This document shows, piece by piece, positions 22,395 to 29,789 of a stretch of DNA of 46,248 bases. The notes beneath the pieces are model-generated. The model worked only from the letters and a program-made list of their open reading frames with translations. It ran no database searches and was not told the origin of the DNA. The position numbers and the translations under genes were made by a program. Every line of letters starts with the position of its first letter. Within the stretch, counting starts at the first letter, position 1. Source of the stretch: a virus; IMG/VR virus record IMGVR_UViG_3300003885_000022, positions 1 to 46,248 of that record. One strand, written 5' to 3'.

Positions 22395-23119
22395 ATGAAT
22401 ATAATATCGATAAGTGGGGGTAAGGATTCGACGGCAATGGGGTTGCTTGCAAAGGAAAGGGGGGGGGTGAATGCCGTTTTATCTTTGCCGATACGGGCAA
22501 TGAGCATCCATTAACATATGAATATTTAGATTATCTTGAGCAATTCTTCGGCTCAATTGAACGAATTAAGGCTGATTTTAGTCGGCAGATACAGGTGAGG
22601 AAGGATAATTTACGTTCTCACTGGCAGGGGGTTAGGGCGGATGAGTCAAGGGCAAGGGCTAATTTAACAGAGCGGGAGGATGACCCTGACCTTTGGGGGC
22701 TGTCGATTTATCGACCTATCCTTAATTGGTCGGTGGATGACGTTTTCGCGCTCCATCGAAAGCATAAGGTTAAACCTAACCCACTGTATAAGTTAGGCAT
22801 GGGGCGGGTGGGGTGTATGCCCTGCATTCATGCCAGAAAATCTGAAATAAGAGAAATTGCCAACCGGTTCGAAGATCAAATCACCAAGATAGCGTATTGG
22901 GAGAAATTGGTTTCTGACGTTTCTAAGCAGGGCCATGTGAGTTTCTTTTCGGCCGACAAGACGCCCCCTTTGAAAGAGGCGACGCAATGGGAGCAATTTT
23001 GCCGGTCTACGGTTCATAAGGTAGTGGTATGGTCTAGGACAGGAAAAGGGGGTAGGGTTGAGGATGATAATCCCTTGGAAGTAAAGTCATGCCAATCATT
23101 GTATGGCCTTTGTGAGTAA
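22395..23119 (+). pseudogene. PAPS-reductase-family protein, frameshifted at a G9 tract
   Basis: The start MNIISISGGKDSTAMGLLAKERGG carries the SGGKDS PP-loop of adenylyl-hydrolysing enzymes. The rest (FIFADTGNEHPLTYEYLDYL, LRSHWQG, YRPILNWSVDDVFALHRKHK, GCMPCIHARKSEIREIA, SRTGKGG, SLYGLCE) is the standard phage PAPS-reductase/sulfotransferase-like protein. The two parts are in different frames, joined at nine Gs (22459-22467). Seven or ten Gs would restore one frame of about 240 residues. Either the tract is phase-variable or it is a sequencing indel. Possible roles are sulfur chemistry or DNA modification. Confidence 0.8.
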
Positions 23120-23216
23120 ATGGTTTGATCAACTCTTGGGTTGGTTGTTTCTGCTGGGTTTGATTGTGGGCGTGGGGTTGATCTGGGTGGGGTTGGAGTT
23201 ATGGTTAGCGCGGTAA
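23112..23216 (+). CDS. Single-span membrane microprotein (34 aa)
   Basis: A GTG start overlaps the end of the PAPS-reductase gene. Nearly the whole product (WFDQLLGWLFLLGLIVGVGLIWVG) is a hydrophobic helix. It ends inside the convergent AP2-like gene. It might be a small lysis or membrane-acting protein. Expression is inferred from coupling only. Confidence 0.4.
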   Translation: MSKWFDQLLGWLFLLGLIVGVGLIWVGLELWLAR

Positions 23217-23666
23217 TCTTACCTTGTAAGGGAAGTCTAATTGGCATAAGAGGGCTTTGGGACGAACGACAATCAATTCGCCTACCCCTTGATAGCGTGC
23301 TTCACAGGCGAAATAGAACGCCGTTGCCTCGCCGTAGAGGTTGATAGAGAAACTTTGTCGTTTCATTTTGCCTTTGTGTTGGATATGGGCTGTCCAGGAA
23401 TGAAAAGTTTTACCATGTTGGATGTTTTTACTTCGAACCACCCCGATACAAATCCCGGCAGGTTTGAAGGCTTGAAAGGTGCGACGAAAATGAAGCCCAT
23501 GCAGTGTCATGATTCGGTCACGCGCTTCAATTGCCAGTAATTTTGAACGGTTGACGCCGTCTAGTTTGATAAAATTGAATTGGCGGTCAAGCAGCATTTC
23601 CCCACCCACTCGAACCCTGACACGCCAGGCTTTAGGTGTGCGCAAGATGTATTTCATTGTTGCCAT
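23205..23666 (-). CDS. AP2-like DNA-binding protein, paralogue 1 (153 aa)
   Basis: The second half (about residues 70-135: GICIGVVRS, SWTAHIQHKGKMKRQSFSI, GEATAFYFACEARYQG) follows the AP2/ERF pattern of three strands and a helix used in phage DNA-binding proteins. The first half repeats a weaker version of the same pattern. It shares this layout and a KALLCQLDFPYK-like end with the genes at 24436 and 24896. Likely functions are transcriptional control or association with mobile nucleases. None can be chosen here. Confidence 0.6.
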   Translation of the reverse strand: MATMKYILRTPKAWRVRVRVGGEMLLDRQFNFIKLDGVNRSKLLAIEARDRIMTLHGLHFRRTFQAFKPAGICIGVVRSKNIQHGKTFHSWTAHIQHKGKMKRQSFSINLYGEATAFYFACEARYQGVGELIVVRPKALLCQLDFPYKVRLPR

Positions 23667-24243
23667 AGAGGGTTCTGATTTCCTTTGTTCGTTGCTTTAA
23701 TAGGTCGATGGATTCACGATTAATTTCGAAGTTAATGGGTTCACGATTGACGTCGAAGTTAATGGGTTCATCTAATTCGGCGGCGACTAACGCCTGGGCA
23801 AGGAAGGTCATATAGGCCGACCCATAACCATTTCGGGGTCCCCCGGTCGAGAAGTGATTTTCGTTGTTCTCACATTTTTTAGGGTCATCATACGAGAGAT
23901 AGGCGCGACAATTAAAAGGTCGAACAGCGTATATCTTGCATTGCCCGCTTGCACGAGAAAGGAAGGGACAGTAATCGATTTCATCCGGGGGTGGGGTGGG
24001 TTGTGTGTTGATTCCGATGAATAAGGCCTCGATGGGGAGGATTTCCACTTTAACCTTGCAGCACCATCGGCAGCCTTGGGTGCAGGTATGGGGTTGGTGA
24101 CGATTCCAATCATCGACGGCTTGGTAGATGACGGCCACTTTTTCTAACCGGTTTAAGGCGTCATATTCTCTTGTTTGTAGGTATTGAAAGACTTGGTTGG
24201 CCTTCTCTACCGATTCAGGTGGCACTTTAAGGTCTAGGGTCAT
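23632..24243 (-). CDS. YkgJ-type cysteine-cluster protein
   Basis: CTQGCRWCCKVKVEILPIEA, SGQCKIYAVRPFNCR and KKCENN carry the cysteines of the YkgJ (putative zinc- or iron-chelating) family. Such proteins are often radical-chemistry or metal-delivery partners, with unknown exact role. The ATG at 24243 overlaps the stop of the membrane-protein gene (ATGA). An in-frame TTG lies six bases upstream. The C-terminus contains a short repeat (NREPINF, NREPINF, NRESIDL). Confidence 0.75.
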   Translation of the reverse strand: MTLDLKVPPESVEKANQVFQYLQTREYDALNRLEKVAVIYQAVDDWNRHQPHTCTQGCRWCCKVKVEILPIEALFIGINTQPTPPPDEIDYCPFLSRASGQCKIYAVRPFNCRAYLSYDDPKKCENNENHFSTGGPRNGYGSAYMTFLAQALVAAELDEPINFDVNREPINFEINRESIDLLKQRTKEIRTLYGNNEIHLAHT

Positions 24244-24443
24244 GAGCAACTCGTATTCAGGTCGGTTAGAAAATTCAACAACAAGATGACCGTTAAGGCA
24301 AAATTCAACCAGACTGACCAGCGAATAGCGGTTTCCTTATGGTGAATCATCGTTAGCTGGGATTGAATATGACGTTCCAGGAACTCGGCTTGTGAGACGA
24401 TGGTGTCGGTCGCCTCGATCAGTTTGCTTTCTCGATCATTCAT
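24240..24443 (-). CDS. Small membrane protein with N-terminal helix (67 aa)
   Basis: A charged coiled helix (residues 1-38) precedes one membrane span (about 42-58, WSVWLNFALTVILLLNF). This shape fits a spanin-like or holin-accessory protein as well as a signalling membrane protein. The gene is coupled to both neighbours by overlapping ends. No lysis enzyme is nearby, so a lysis role is speculative. Confidence 0.55.
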   Translation of the reverse strand: MNDRESKLIEATDTIVSQAEFLERHIQSQLTMIHHKETAIRWSVWLNFALTVILLLNFLTDLNTSCS

Positions 24444-24909
24444 ACAATACGCCTTTTAAATAGTAGGGAACCGTCGGCCGACAAGGGAGTGACGATATCG
24501 GCCAAAGAACCGATAACCCCCCATTACGTTGGTAGCGGGCTTGACAAGCCAACTGGAAGGCCTTTTTAGCACCCCATTTGGTGATCGCAAAGGATTTACC
24601 CCAAACTTTACCCTCAACCCGACCGAGGGCTTTATAGGCACCATCATCATCAACACGTCGAGGGTCAACGGCGAATTCGATTCCCACAACCCCCGTCTTG
24701 TTTCGCCTCATTGTTTGGTAAGGGTGACGTGAGTTCTCTTTGCTGAGGTGGGGTATTGCCATCTTCAGTAACCGTTTAGAGCGGCCAGTTTGGGCGGCGG
24801 TCAAGGCCTTTTTCTTCCCGCCCCATTCACTAAAGGGGTAGAACCGGGTTGGCTTTAATCGAAGTTGATAGCCGTTGCTATGTTCTGAAATATATTTACC
24901 TTTTTGCAT
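24436..24909 (-). CDS. AP2-like DNA-binding protein, paralogue 2 (157 aa)
   Basis: The N-terminal half (YISEHSNGYQLRLK, FYPFSEWGGKKKALTAAQTGR) and the C-terminal half (VGIEFAVDPRRV, KSFAITKWGAKKAFQLACQARYQR) each show strands followed by an alanine-rich helix after a WGxKKA motif, as in duplicated AP2-like domains. It is paralogous to the genes on both sides of it in the block and overlaps its neighbours at both ends. Confidence 0.65.
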   Translation of the reverse strand: MQKGKYISEHSNGYQLRLKPTRFYPFSEWGGKKKALTAAQTGRSKRLLKMAIPHLSKENSRHPYQTMRRNKTGVVGIEFAVDPRRVDDDGAYKALGRVEGKVWGKSFAITKWGAKKAFQLACQARYQRNGGLSVLWPISSLPCRPTVPYYLKGVLYE

Positions 24910-25360
24910 AAATTTTCACCTTGACCTTTTCGTAGGGAACGGTCGGTTTATAGGGTAATGAACCCTTGACTTGCAATATGCCGCAACCGTCAAAACGAAC
25001 CTCACAAGCTAACTGAAAGGCCGCTTCATCCCCGTATTTATGGGCGGAGAAGGCTTGTCGTTTGCCTTGGATAAAGGCGCACCAGATGGTGGAGTATCGT
25101 TGGTTGGTATTCAGGCTTGAGTAACGGGAGATACCCACAATCGGGGAAAAGGGGGCATAAGGTGCGCGGCTGGTTTTGACGCCTTCAATGGCCACACTGA
25201 GACCGAGTTCTAAGCGTAATGTATTGCGATGCGCAATAGCGGCGGCCTGGGCTTTTTTTATCCCGCCCCATTGTTTGAAGGGGAAGTTTTGACAGTAGAG
25301 GTGGTTTTCGGCTTGTATTTCACACACCCAGCTATGGGGAGTTCGGTAGACATTTCTCAT
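24896..25360 (-). CDS. AP2-like DNA-binding protein, paralogue 3 (154 aa)
   Basis: Two AP2-like units are visible: residues about 5-50 (RTPHSWVCEIQAENHLYCQNF, then KQWGGIKKAQAAAIAHRN) and about 70-135 (VGISRYSSL, WCAFIQGKRQAFSAHKYGDEAAFQLACEVRF). It is the first gene of the leftward block that separates small and large terminase genes. The three copies probably arose by tandem duplication and then diverged. Confidence 0.65.
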   Translation of the reverse strand: MRNVYRTPHSWVCEIQAENHLYCQNFPFKQWGGIKKAQAAAIAHRNTLRLELGLSVAIEGVKTSRAPYAPFSPIVGISRYSSLNTNQRYSTIWCAFIQGKRQAFSAHKYGDEAAFQLACEVRFDGCGILQVKGSLPYKPTVPYEKVKVKIYAKR

Positions 25361-25416
25361 TTTCAGTTCCTAAGTTTTCAATCATCTTAGTCAATAAAAC
25401 GCAAGAAAGGAAGGTT

Positions 25417-25716
25417 ATGGAGTACTACGTTAAAAGAGAGGGGTTGTTTTTTACCTTGGTGTTTTTTGATCCTAAAGGGGTCACCGCTGTTAGCCACGTG
25501 ATGGGGCAGGCCATTGGTCAGACCGTGACCGATTTTTGGGGAACCGAACGACGAGATAATTTACCCGATGATATTAGGATAGACAATGGATCAGTCCATA
25601 TTCGCCGCCCACAAGGCGACGCTATTAAGGCAACGCGAGGAACTCAACGCTCAAACACCCAAGACCGACGCCGAGTTCAAGGAAGTCAGCGCCAAAAGAG
25701 CGCTAATACGGGTTGA
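25417..25716 (+). CDS. Hypothetical protein overlapping terminase start (99 aa)
   Basis: An AAGGAAGG ribosome-binding site precedes the ATG. The first 55 residues (YYVKREGLFFTLVFFDPKG, AIGQTVTDFWGTERRDNLPDDI) look like a small folded domain. The remainder runs across the 5' end of the terminase gene in another frame and is basic and low in complexity. The gene is probably real and translationally leads into the terminase. Its function is unknown. Confidence 0.5.
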   Translation: MEYYVKREGLFFTLVFFDPKGVTAVSHVMGQAIGQTVTDFWGTERRDNLPDDIRIDNGSVHIRRPQGDAIKATRGTQRSNTQDRRRVQGSQRQKSANTG

Positions 25717-28699
25717 ACTTAAGGGGATTAGCGCTAAAGAAAGGGCCTTAGCCAAAGTTAAAGAGCAGGCACTGGCCGAATCATTACTCTCGCCCGAGGA
25801 GCGAATGGCCAAGGTCGAGTCCACCATCGATCAGCGCCTAGCCACCAAGGCCCGTCAAAAGGCCGAGCGCGCCGAAAGGGATAAGGTTCACCATGTTAGG
25901 CGTGACAAAGAGAAAAAAGCCAAGCGCGAAAATGAGGAGGCCAAGGCCGAGCGTAAGCGCAAGCAATTGGCCAAGATGTACATTGAGAATAAGCAGAAAA
26001 AAGCCTTAAAACGCAAGGCCGATCCCATTACCTGGCAGACTATTTCCGGCTTTACCGAGTCGGTGCTCGCGGTGCGTTACGACGAACCTAAACCTATCCC
26101 CAACCATCATTTGGAGATGTGGAAGCTGTGTACGTCCGATGAGACGCAAGTGGCTATCGCCGCGCCGCGGGGTTCGGCAAAATGCGCTCACGCAGATTCC
26201 ATGGTTGCGATGGGGAATGGGGGGCGTAAAGCCATCAAGGATGTTTGCGTGGGCGATAAGGTGGTGACGTTAACGAGCCATTTACGACAGACAATATCAA
26301 GGGTCACTCGCAAATGGATATCGGGGAATAAGCCTTGCCTGAAGATCACCTTCACTTCTGGACGCGAAGTGAGGGTCACCAAAGACCATCGCCTATTGGG
26401 GTTTGATCAATGGGTTGAGGCAGGCAAGCTCAGTGTCGGTGATCGCATTGCGGTCCCTCGCAAACTCATTTCACAGTACCGCAAAGAACAATTAAAGGAT
26501 GATGAAGTTATTTTCCTTGCCCATATTTTTGCTGAAGGTGGCTGTACGTCGAGACAGGTTCGGTATACGAATTTTGATGAGGAAACGCAGCTAGATTTTT
26601 TTAAGGCTTGTTCTGGATTAGGGTTTACTTATTGTCCTGTGACCATTCGACAAGCCCCCATCCAGGGGCAGTTTCGCGTTCAAAAAGCCAACCCATTAGT
26701 CAGACAAAACGGCTTGGATTGTAAGTCGATTTTTAAGCGGGTGCCTGAAAAGCTATTCACCGCTTCACCTCGGCAAATAGCCTTATTTATATCAAGAGTC
26801 TTTGCGACCGATGGTTGGGTTGGGGTAAGTCGGGGCGAGGCGGGAATAACTTTAGCGACCCGAGAGGGGGTTAAGGATTTATTTCATTTGTTACTCCGGC
26901 TAGGCTTTAATCCCCGCTTAAGAGAGCGCCCGAATCATTGCCATGGGGCGTTGGCGGTCGTGGTGGGCGGGATAGCGGATATCTCTCGCCTGGCCGCCAT
27001 TGGTATTCTCCATAAGACGGACAAATTAAAGCTCATCCTTGCTCGATTGGATCAATCCTCTGTTAGTCCATACCGCACGGCGAATGTCGATACGATCCCC
27101 CCTCAATGGAGGGACCGATTATGTCATTCAACCCATTGGTTTAGACGGTACGGCTTAAGGGTTGATAATCATTATTCAACCACTCGTCATAAACTCATGG
27201 CGGTTGCCTCTCTGGAAGGGAACCCCGACCTGAAGTTACTGGCCAACTCGGATGTGATGTGGGATAGGGTTCAGTCGATTGAACCGATAGGGGTTCATCC
27301 TACGATTGATATCGAAGTCGAAGCCAATCACAATTTCATGCTGGATGAGGTGGTCTCTCATAATAGTACGGCCGTCACTTTCGCCTATGTGTTGGCCAGT
27401 GTGTTATTCGAAGAACATGCCCATGTGTTGTTGCTGTCAGCCAATGAGGAGTTGGCCAGCGGATTTTTGAATGATATTCGGGTCGAGCTGCATGAAAACC
27501 CGATTCTACGTGGTCATCCTATCCTTGGCATAAAGAAATTCATTAAGGAACGTGAGACCGAGTTGATCGTAGAAAAACGATCCGGGTTTCGCTTTCGCAT
27601 TATCGTTAAGGGAGCCGAGCAACGGATGCGCGGCATGAAGTGGGAGCGTAAACGACCCAGTTGGGTGGTGGCCGATGATTTGGAAGATGAAGAATTAGTC
27701 TGTAGCGAGTTAAGACGGACCAAATTCCGTCGTTGGTTTTATGGGGCGGTCAAACCCATTATTCGAGACGGCGGTAAGATTCGGGTGGTCGGGACGATCA
27801 TGCACATGGATTCGTTGTTGATGCGGTTTATGCCCCCGAACAAGGACGAAAAGACGGTCTTTACCCCCTTAAAGGTCTACTCAAAGGATATTCGAGCCTG
27901 GAAATCCGTCCTTTATCGCGCCCATAACGAAGACTTCACCGAATTGTTATGGCCACAGATGTACTCCGAGAAACGGCTCAGGGAGATTCGCCAAGATTTT
28001 GCCGAGCAGGGCATGTTGGACGTTTACGGTCAGGAATATCTGAATGACCCCATCGATCAAACCACCGCCTATTTCCACAAGGATGATTTCTTGCCGATGG
28101 ATGAGGAGGATAGGCTCAAGCATAAAACCTATTATTGTGCCGGGGATTTAGCCATCACCGAAAACAAACGTTCCGCTTATACGGCATTGGGAACGGGTGG
28201 GATGGACAGTGATGGGATTTTGCATCTAGTGAATGTGCGAAGGGGACGTTGGGATTCGTTAAAGATCAGTGATGAGATATTTTCACTTTCCAGACGGTAT
28301 TCCCCCGACACCTTCCGGTTAGAATCTGAGAATATCCAAAAAAGTATTGGCCCGTTTTTATTCAAGCGCATGGATGATGAGCAGCATTACATTAACCTCG
28401 ATGCCAAACCCCCGACCAAGGATAAGTTAGCCCGGGCGCAATCGATTCGCGCCAGAATGAGAGCCGGGAAGGTTCGATTCGATAAGGAGGCCGATTGGTA
28501 TGCCGATTTCGAGGAGGAGTTACTTCACTTTCCTAAATGGCCGTATAAGGATCAAGTCGATATGTTTGCCTGGATGGGCTTGATGTTGGATGACATGGTG
28601 GAAGGTCCGACCCAGTCTGAATTTGAGGAGGACGAGTGGGAGGGGGAATTCAGTGAAGGGTTTATCGAGGAAGGGGTTTGTGAGATGACGGGGTATTAA
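25586..28699 (+). CDS. terL: Terminase large subunit with intein
   Basis: This encodes a 1037-residue precursor. Residues 1-150 are a highly charged coiled region. The ATPase Walker A, APRGSAK-S, is interrupted after the lysine by a 394-residue intein (200-593); splicing would leave a protein of 643 residues. Walker B is WVVADDLEDEE (about 690-702). The C-terminal nuclease has an acidic CAGDLAI strand (about 851) and further acidic residues (FRLESENIQK). It powers DNA packaging and cuts the concatemer. A TAGGA site sits before the ATG. The 3' end overlaps the convergent sulfotransferase gene. Confidence 0.92.
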   Translation: MDQSIFAAHKATLLRQREELNAQTPKTDAEFKEVSAKRALIRVELKGISAKERALAKVKEQALAESLLSPEERMAKVESTIDQRLATKARQKAERAERDKVHHVRRDKEKKAKRENEEAKAERKRKQLAKMYIENKQKKALKRKADPITWQTISGFTESVLAVRYDEPKPIPNHHLEMWKLCTSDETQVAIAAPRGSAKCAHADSMVAMGNGGRKAIKDVCVGDKVVTLTSHLRQTISRVTRKWISGNKPCLKITFTSGREVRVTKDHRLLGFDQWVEAGKLSVGDRIAVPRKLISQYRKEQLKDDEVIFLAHIFAEGGCTSRQVRYTNFDEETQLDFFKACSGLGFTYCPVTIRQAPIQGQFRVQKANPLVRQNGLDCKSIFKRVPEKLFTASPRQIALFISRVFATDGWVGVSRGEAGITLATREGVKDLFHLLLRLGFNPRLRERPNHCHGALAVVVGGIADISRLAAIGILHKTDKLKLILARLDQSSVSPYRTANVDTIPPQWRDRLCHSTHWFRRYGLRVDNHYSTTRHKLMAVASLEGNPDLKLLANSDVMWDRVQSIEPIGVHPTIDIEVEANHNFMLDEVVSHNSTAVTFAYVLASVLFEEHAHVLLLSANEELASGFLNDIRVELHENPILRGHPILGIKKFIKERETELIVEKRSGFRFRIIVKGAEQRMRGMKWERKRPSWVVADDLEDEELVCSELRRTKFRRWFYGAVKPIIRDGGKIRVVGTIMHMDSLLMRFMPPNKDEKTVFTPLKVYSKDIRAWKSVLYRAHNEDFTELLWPQMYSEKRLREIRQDFAEQGMLDVYGQEYLNDPIDQTTAYFHKDDFLPMDEEDRLKHKTYYCAGDLAITENKRSAYTALGTGGMDSDGILHLVNVRRGRWDSLKISDEIFSLSRRYSPDTFRLESENIQKSIGPFLFKRMDDEQHYINLDAKPPTKDKLARAQSIRARMRAGKVRFDKEADWYADFEEELLHFPKWPYKDQVDMFAWMGLMLDDMVEGPTQSEFEEDEWEGEFSEGFIEEGVCEMTGY
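26183..27364 (+). other. Intein with LAGLIDADG homing endonuclease in terminase
   Basis: The intein starts at Cys200 (CAHADS) and ends VVSHN before Ser594, with the penultimate His and terminal Asn needed for splicing. Block B is visible as VTKDHRLL (T-xx-H). Two LAGLIDADG-type motifs, FLAHIFAEGG (about 308-317) and LFISRVFATDGW (about 399-410), keep their acidic residues, so the homing endonuclease is probably active. Insertion in the P-loop makes splicing essential for packaging. Confidence 0.9.
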
Positions 28700-29305
28700 C
28701 GTGGCTGTCCACTTCCTCCTGCATGAGCTTCATTTCGATATCCATCGTGAAATTACAGTCGGTTGTGCGGGGCACAATGACAGAGATCATTTTATCAATA
28801 TCCAGATCAGTCCCCAAAAATTGATTCACCGTTTGTGCGGTTCGACGACCAAACAGGATTAAATCTTCAAATGAAATAACCTGAAGATGGCGGCTGACTT
28901 TTTTAAGTGATTTGATGCCGGTTTGCGTCTCACTGGGCGCGGATTTCATCATCTTTATAATACGACTGCCATCTTTAAGGGGGGGGGGAGGTCGGGATAA
29001 AGGTTGCGCGCAATAATATGTTGAAACTTAAAGGTGGATTTGGCCTGCTCAAGCGGGTTGCGTTCTAGCCAGATAAAATAATAGTTAGCGGGCAAGAACT
29101 TGACGTGGTGAGGCAGGAGGACCTTGGTGGCCTTATCGGTTTGTTGGGTTAACCATCGAGCGTTAAAGTGGTTCATCGCCCCGTTAGGATGTTCATAGGG
29201 CGGGGCTTCCCCGGTACAGGTTAGCCCACCGGCATGTAGCATTTGCATCATGAGCGAACTGCCGCAACGCCCTAACCCGCAAACAACAATGATTTTATCT
29301 TTCAT
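28662..29305 (-). pseudogene. Sulfotransferase-like protein, frameshifted at a C10 tract
   Basis: The N-terminal part (start 29305) reads VVCGLGRCGSSLMMQML, the PAPS-binding 5'-PSB loop. It also has YYFIWLERNPLEQAKS, which has the R and S of the 3'-phosphate site. The frame stops soon after a run of ten Cs on this strand (28979-28988 in + coordinates). One more C (or two fewer) joins it to the frame LKDGSRIIKMMKSAP, with ISFEDLILFG and FLGTDLDID, the expected C-terminal half. The gene is therefore off in this sequence, through either phase variation or a sequencing indel. It overlaps the terminase end. Confidence 0.75.
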
Positions 29306-29732
29306 AGTCTTGGATATCCATTACGCGTGGATCACAACCCAACTCCCAAGGAAAAACCCCTTTCTCGTCGGGCATGATGATTTGCCGTACTCGATAGTCT
29401 GAGTGACCATAAAACTGGCGGGCTTGGTTGGTATAGGAGAATTTATTCGTCGTCCTCTCCCTTAAGGATAAGGGGACGGTAGCGAGATCGTGGATTAGGT
29501 CTTTATCCTGATAGGTTTCCCCATTGACTAATTTTATCGCTAGATGGTTGAGGAGCGGTCTACTGCCATCGGGGTCAAGGCCGATGAGGATAAGTTCTGG
29601 CTGTTGTTGTAAGTGAAGGCCGATAGTGTAAGCGAAGGGCGTGTCGCCAAGGACCCCTAAAATCGTCCAGCCGACGCGGTCAATGTGATCTTGTATCTCT
29701 TGGTAGAACTGCTTTATTCGGTTTTTGTCCAT
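29295..29732 (-). CDS. DUF4262 domain protein (145 aa)
   Basis: The segment GWTILGVLGDTPFAYTIGLHLQQQPELILIGLDPD and the end RQIIMPDEKGVFPWELGCD match the DUF4262 family, which is found in bacteria and phages and has no assigned function. It overlaps the sulfotransferase start by 11 bases and forms a two-gene leftward unit with it between terminase and portal. Confidence 0.75.
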   Translation of the reverse strand: MDKNRIKQFYQEIQDHIDRVGWTILGVLGDTPFAYTIGLHLQQQPELILIGLDPDGSRPLLNHLAIKLVNGETYQDKDLIHDLATVPLSLRERTTNKFSYTNQARQFYGHSDYRVRQIIMPDEKGVFPWELGCDPRVMDIQDYER

Positions 29733-29789
29733 TATTTCCCCCTAAGTTCCAACCAGTATAGATGAAAAATAATTAATAGCCCAAATATA

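Noticed and set aside
22292-22507. 71-codon minus-strand frame across the PAPS-reductase start
   Set aside because: It covers the G9 tract and PP-loop codons in antisense and lacks a plausible start region.
26006-26382. Minus-strand frames across the intein start
   Set aside because: They are shadows of the terminase and intein and carry no motif.
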